From positions 3,658,001-3,722,000 of the forward strand of contig OU612075.1 in the NCBI GenBank assembly GCA_914767715.1: 64,000 nucleotides of DNA, read 5' to 3'. Shown here piece after piece: positions 59,101 through 64,000 of this stretch. This DNA comes from Membranipora membranacea (taxonomy: Eukaryota; Bryozoa; Gymnolaemata; Cheilostomatida; Membraniporidae). The notes under the pieces were generated by a model. That model saw only the letters and a list, made by a program, of their open reading frames with translations, was not told the DNA's origin and did not search any database. The translations under genes and the position numbers were made by a program. Position 1 is the stretch's first letter. Each line of letters starts with the position of its first letter.

Positions 59101-62100
59101 TTTGTACATGATATAATTTGTTTAGCTAACCTATTGCTTCTTCGAATGCGAATATAACAGTCTTGCCGTCAGACTCTAGTTCCGCTGCTTTATTGCCCAT
59201 CCACTTGAATCCAGTGAGAGTTTCCTTAAATGCACAGTAAAGTCTCTGTCAGCATGGAAGTTACACAGACATATTTAAAGGAAACCTCATTTGACAAAAA
59301 ATTTGACTACTTTGTGACATACATTGATTAACTTGCTGTCATTTATATATGCTCTTAACAATCAACCAGAGTTTTTGACAACAATTTTGACAAAATAACC
59401 GTTTCATGTTACCCTACTTCACGATCTATTTGTCGTAATTTTGCCAAGTAGTGATGGGCATTACTTTTACAAAACTCATACAATTGCAAGTCAGCTCCAG
59501 AAAATTCAAAGCATTCTACTTGTTTAACTTATTTCTATGAGGTAGAGTGCACTTCACATGATTCAGCCTAATCAGCATCTCAAGTCCTAATGTATTCTAA
59601 TGTCACCTAATTCAAGTTTTGTTTAACTAGGCTAGAACAAAAATTTTGTCATTCCCAGAAGTGCGAATTAAGTGCAGCGCACATGAACTGTATACAGTAA
59701 ATAATATTAATAACTTACTGTAAAGTTGAGCCCTTCAATCTCAGCAATACTTTGTAGTATTTTGGATGATACAGTACTGGCTAGCATAAACACTGAGTCA
59801 CCTTCAACAACAGGGAGATGTCACAGCAACATAATAAAATGTCAAAATCCAAATGGCAACATCAAAGGAACTTCTAAACATCAAACCAAGTTCTGGAAAT
59901 AGAGCACAGGAAACGACCATGATTATTATCACACATTTCTACTGTGCTTTCATACATAGCTTACAGCTTGATTATCTAAAATTGTAAGAGATTTTACCTT
60001 TTGCTTGAGGGTTATTGTGCTTATAACAATGCCAGGACCACCAGCCCAGTAAAGCTCCCATCTCATTCCCATTAAATACTCTCCACTCATTGCTGTGTAA
60101 AAAAAAAAAAAAAAATGATTAGGGAGTTTTCAACTTAATGTCGATGAGCAGGCAACTCTAAAATTGAACCAATAAAACACGATGTCTTACATAATTTTAT
60201 GCTATCCTCAACAGACAGGGATGGAGAGGCTAAATGAAATCTCACCTAATCATCCCTGCATTGAAATTAGATCATCCAATACTGGTGGAATTTAAATGAG
60301 AAATACGCAGGCTCATGAGTGCAGGCTGTAATGGAATGGCTACTCAAGCCTTGCTCGAAACGGGCAACCATCACAACATTAAAGTATCGATGTTTCTGAG
60401 AATTACGCATACTTTAAGACAGGCATGCGGATTGGAATGTGAAAATCAAAAACAGCAGCACATGTAACAAGTGGTGCTGACTGTATAAGTTTACTCACGT
60501 TGTCAGGTTCTTTTCAGCTGCCGCTAATCTATCAGCATCAGGATCATTAGCTAGTATCAGACTTATCTTCTCCGAGTCAGCCGTCGCGAAAGCCAAATTC
60601 TATAATTTATATAGAACATTATTAATATAGAAGATCATATTTTAAGGTTATGTTAAGCCACACAATCCCACTACATGTCCCACTACATGTCCCACTACAT
60701 GTTCCACCACATGTCCCACTACATGTCCCACTACATGTCCCTGAGGCCTCAGATTTATTATTTAAAGTTGCTTGGCCAACTATCTTCCCCCATCCTCGCT
60801 AGTTGATAAAAACAACAAATCACTCTAATTTCTAGTAGACTAATTTCTAGTAGACTAATTTCTAGTAGACTAATTTCTAGTAGACTAATTTCTAGTAGAC
60901 TAATTTCTAGTAGACTAATTTCTAGTAGACTAATTTCTAGTAGACTAATTTCTAGTAGACTAATATCTAGTAGACTAATATCTAGTAGACTTATTTCTAG
61001 TAGACTTATTTCTAGTAGACTAATGCAAACAGTTCTTAGTCGAGGAAGACATAAATATATTGTTACAAAAATTAATTATATCAGTATCACATAATCATTA
61101 TGTGAAAGATATATTGTTGCTATATAAACTAAAGATAATCAGGACTTTCTCGATAGCGATTCTTGCATTCATGGTTCATTCAGAAACATCCAATATACCA
61201 ACTTTACTTTTTTATCTTTCAAAGACAAGAGTTTTATCTTGTTACTTTAAAATACTGAGAAAAAAGTTCCAATACTACAAAACAGGGTAGGCCAAAAATA
61301 ATAGGATGCGCTCACCAGTGCTGATTTACCCTCCTCAGGGTTTGGGAAAGTTACGGTGGGGAACTCAGGATCAGGTAATATCTGCTCCTTCACAGCAACA
61401 CATGGCTTAAACCCAAAAGTATCGAGGGACATCTCGATAAATCTCCAGCCGACTCCATGCATTGCTGTATACACCATTCTAAGGTCTGAGCTGGCGTTCT
61501 TATCTCTACAGATACAAAAGGCGCCCTAGATTGTGGGTTAAATGTGGGTTAAAATCGCATGTGTTGTCTCCGTCCGATGACTGAGAAATATCAGTGCCTT
61601 AAGGGCGCGGCCACCGTATTCGGCACCAAGGTGCTCTCAGTTTGCAGGCAGGTAGGAGCACACCTGGGGCGTCATATGAGCCCAGTAGTCACTAGACCGC
61701 AGCGGGATTCGAACCCAGGACCTCCAACGCTTGCGCTTTAAAGGGCAGGCGCTCTAACCAACTGAGCTACCTCCTACTCCTATAATATCAATGAATGGGC
61801 AGTTCAAACTTTCGTATGCAAGTAACCTAAGGCTAAAGAAAGCTTCTTAGGCACAAATATGTAAATACAGCGGAACAAAACAACTCATACATCACATACA
61901 CTCCAAAAACAATTAAAAGTAAGTAATTAAGCCAATTAACCAGTTTCCAGGTAGGTCAGGTAAAACTATTGTATGTAAGCTCAGATGCCCGTATTGTTGT
62001 GATCAGACATTCTTTCGTTTCCTGTGTACATACTTATAAAGTACATATTTGGCAAGCTGGTCATAGTATGCTTTATCAATCTCAACAGTCGGGTCCTTTA

Positions 62101-64000
62101 CAAAAGGACTTGTTTTCACTACAGAGATATCCCATGATGCATCATCAAGTTGCTGTTTGTCGAGTATATGTTTCTGGATATTTGAGTCATGTGGTGGGAT
62201 GATCTGAGCTCCATTATACCAGTAGACCTGATAATAGAGCAAGCAATCAGCTGATAACAAAATAATTAATAATAAGAATTATTTTTAGATAAGAATTGGA
62301 CCAAAGCGGCTGGCTCAATCAAATGGCAAATTTTCAATTATTATATGAATTCTAAGTAGAATGCTACAAAATCATATTATGGAGTCCTAGTGAACCTAAA
62401 GACACCCTGACATTTTTAAAATAATCACAAATAAAACTCTAAGGCTTTAGATAATAATATAGAAAGTTCACGATGAGCAGATGTGATATACAAAAACCTC
62501 TATATATATAAAAAGAGGGACCAAACTTGTTTTGACATATTTTGGAGTTATCCTCCCATGTTAAAGAGCAGCACAAGAACCAGCTTCTAGCGCTGATTAT
62601 ATGATAACTTATATTACCTTATATCCGTTGTCTTGTTTTGGATTATGAGATGCTGTAATCATCACTCCACAGCCAGCCTTTAGATGTCTCACTCCAAATG
62701 CCTTCAGAAACAGGAGAAAAATTATGCTGATTGGCATTTGCAATAGATCAATTATTACATTATTCAACATAGTTTGCAAAAGCTTACCACAATCTATCAT
62801 TGGAGCCACCATATAAACTAGTTGGAGTTAGAGATCATTTTGCACCCTAACACTAAGTTACTGAACAATGCAGATATTTATGTACATGATAATTTATCTA
62901 CTAACAACTCACAACATAGGGTGTGGGTACAACTGCACCGAACAGGTATACAGGGATCTCATAACGTAACGCTGCAGCAGCGACAAACTGTGCCCATCTG
63001 TAATCAAACAACCGGCATGTTTTTGGTTTAACAGCACAATGCAACAAATATATCTGTATCAAAGAAACTTGGAATCTGTCCTTCCCAAAAGCAGCTTTGC
63101 ACACTTGATATAAAACACCTTTGATTTCTCATATTTCTATGGTCAGTCAGCACACAGGGCTAAGGCCCAACAGAATATAATATAAAACTAACTACTACAG
63201 CTGCATTATGGTAATCCAAGTATTCATAACCACAGGTAGCCTACTATATCAAAGGAAGAATATGCGGTACAGTATGAATAAGCTCAAGGCTAGAGTTAGC
63301 GCAGTCAAGATTCACAGTGATCGAGTGTCAGTGTATTAATAGTATGACCACGTATCAGATTAGATAATGGCGTATGGACCGGAGGGATATTATCCTACTT
63401 ACTTGTGACTATTATGCCGACCATCAAAGCCGATAACTAAACCTTTACTTCTTATATCGGGCTGAGACTTCAGCAAGTAGCTGCACAGACCCTGATATAG
63501 TAATATCAACAAAACAAGATATGAAGATCTATTGACATTATTTGTAAAACCTTCCCATATGCAAAAAATAATGCAGTAGCATTTTTATTTTTACATGATA
63601 ATTCACCATCTGAATGGCTTTCAACATACCTTGTCCATGAAATAAGGCAGGATAGTTTCATTGTATCTGAATTCTGAGCAGCAAAAACTGCTATGAGGAA
63701 TTTCCATAGACTTAATTTAATGATATTATCACCATTATTATTAAGAAGCCTATGGGAATTTCTCATATAGGAGACATACACCAATACTGTACTGAGCATA
63801 TGTATATAAAATATCAGGGCATAGATATTAAAAGTGAGTTGGAATTTTGTTGGTAAAGCGTAACTTTGATAACCAAACACAAAAAAGTTCATCTGGTATA
63901 CCTGAGATGTTTGAATGATGACAACATCATTCATCATTGAGAAACCTGCAGTCATTCTACCTCGTAATCCTGCAGTGCTGAACTGAATTCTACTCAGAAA
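56129..64000 (-). CDS. PGM2: Phosphoglucomutase-2 / phosphopentomutase (5' end beyond window)
   Basis: Fifteen exons in the window: 63902 to beyond 64000, 63403-63491, 62913-62997, 62618-62701, 62034-62227, 61316-61505, 60499-60599, 59998-60092, 59719-59801, 59131-59224, 58209-58338, 57713-57818, 57211-57297, 56635-56762 and 56129-56234. All join in phase to 556 residues; human PGM2 has 612, so about 55 N-terminal residues are missing. Domain landmarks: [10 protein letters not shown]; the phosphoserine loop [13 protein letters not shown]; the metal-binding loop DPDADR; the sugar-binding loop FEEAIGFMMG; and the phosphate-binding [12 protein letters not shown]. Wording throughout matches PGM2/PGM2L1 rather than PGM1. 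PGM2 acts in the cytosol on ribose-1-phosphate, deoxyribose-1-phosphate and glucose-1-phosphate; PGM2L1 makes glucose-1,6-bisphosphate. The two cannot be separated here. Catalytic motifs all look intact. Confidence 0.95.
60667..60738. repeat. 12-bp minisatellite, 6 copies, in a PGM2 intron
   Basis: Unit CCCACTACATGT, six copies with two changes in the fourth. It lies 68 bp from exon 60499-60599. Confidence 0.95.
60826..61020. repeat. 15-bp minisatellite, 13 copies, in the same PGM2 intron
   Basis: Unit TAATTTCTAGTAGAC, 13 copies. The first nine are identical; the last four carry A or T changes at positions 2 or 5 of the unit. The array sits in the intron between exons 61316-61505 and 60499-60599. 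Confidence 0.97.
61600..61781 (-). mobile_element. tRNA-derived SINE (family B variant) in a PGM2 intron
   Basis: The minus-strand head starts AGGAGTAGGAGGTAGCTCAG with A-box AGCTCAGTTGGTTAGAGC and B-box GGGTTCGAATCCC. The body shares CCTGCAAACTGAGAGCA with other family B copies. Its 3' part (CCGAATACGGTGGCCGCG on the minus strand) differs from the 10805 and 52136 copies but resembles a fragment near 26740-26765. Confidence 0.8.

Noticed and set aside
1-64000. CRISPR arrays, operons or phage-like modules
   Set aside because: The tandem arrays lack spacers and the genes are spliced; this is animal nuclear DNA.

Overview
This is nuclear DNA from an intron-rich animal. Genes are split into many small exons with GT/AG borders and standard-code reading frames, and all five gene families are metazoan. 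Introns and intergenic DNA are packed with SINEs, LINE fragments, hAT-type DNA transposons, foldback repeats and minisatellites. The lineage looks like an invertebrate; I cannot name the species.

Layout: (1) 1-20.9 kb holds two tandem, diverged torsin (ER-lumenal AAA+ ATPase) genes on the plus strand. They lie in a duplicated cassette whose upstream repeats recur in the same order. Copy 1 (4129-7472) is complete in five exons. Copy 2 (14127-20882) keeps exons 1, 2, 4 and 5 but has no intact Walker B exon, and carries a Tx1-like LINE where that exon should be. (2) 21.6-34.9 kb, minus: a complete nine-exon beta-type subunit of mitochondrial NAD-isocitrate dehydrogenase (IDH3B). Its 6.7-kb intron 5 is filled by a 5.2-kb inverted-repeat element with a hAT element nested inside. 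(3) 34.9-41.9 kb: gene-free DNA with two CR1/L2-like LINE remnants, inverted repeats and tandem arrays. (4) 41.9-51.6 kb, minus: a complete twelve-exon classical calpain of the CAPN5/TRA-3 type, 639 residues with intact Cys-His-Asn triad. (5) 52.9-55.4 kb, plus: DPY30, a core subunit of COMPASS H3K4 methyltransferases. (6) 56.1 kb to the right edge, minus: PGM2-type phosphoglucomutase/phosphopentomutase, lacking only its N-terminal exon(s) beyond the window.

The genes are unrelated housekeeping or regulatory functions and do not form a pathway. All exon junctions given were phased by hand, and each complete gene gives an uninterrupted product of the expected family length. The most unusual parts are the broken torsin paralogue, an in-frame 26-copy minisatellite next to a torsin splice donor, a U2-snRNA-headed retroposon with an 18-bp target duplication, and several nested transposons whose insertion sites can be read exactly because empty or restored sites are visible.
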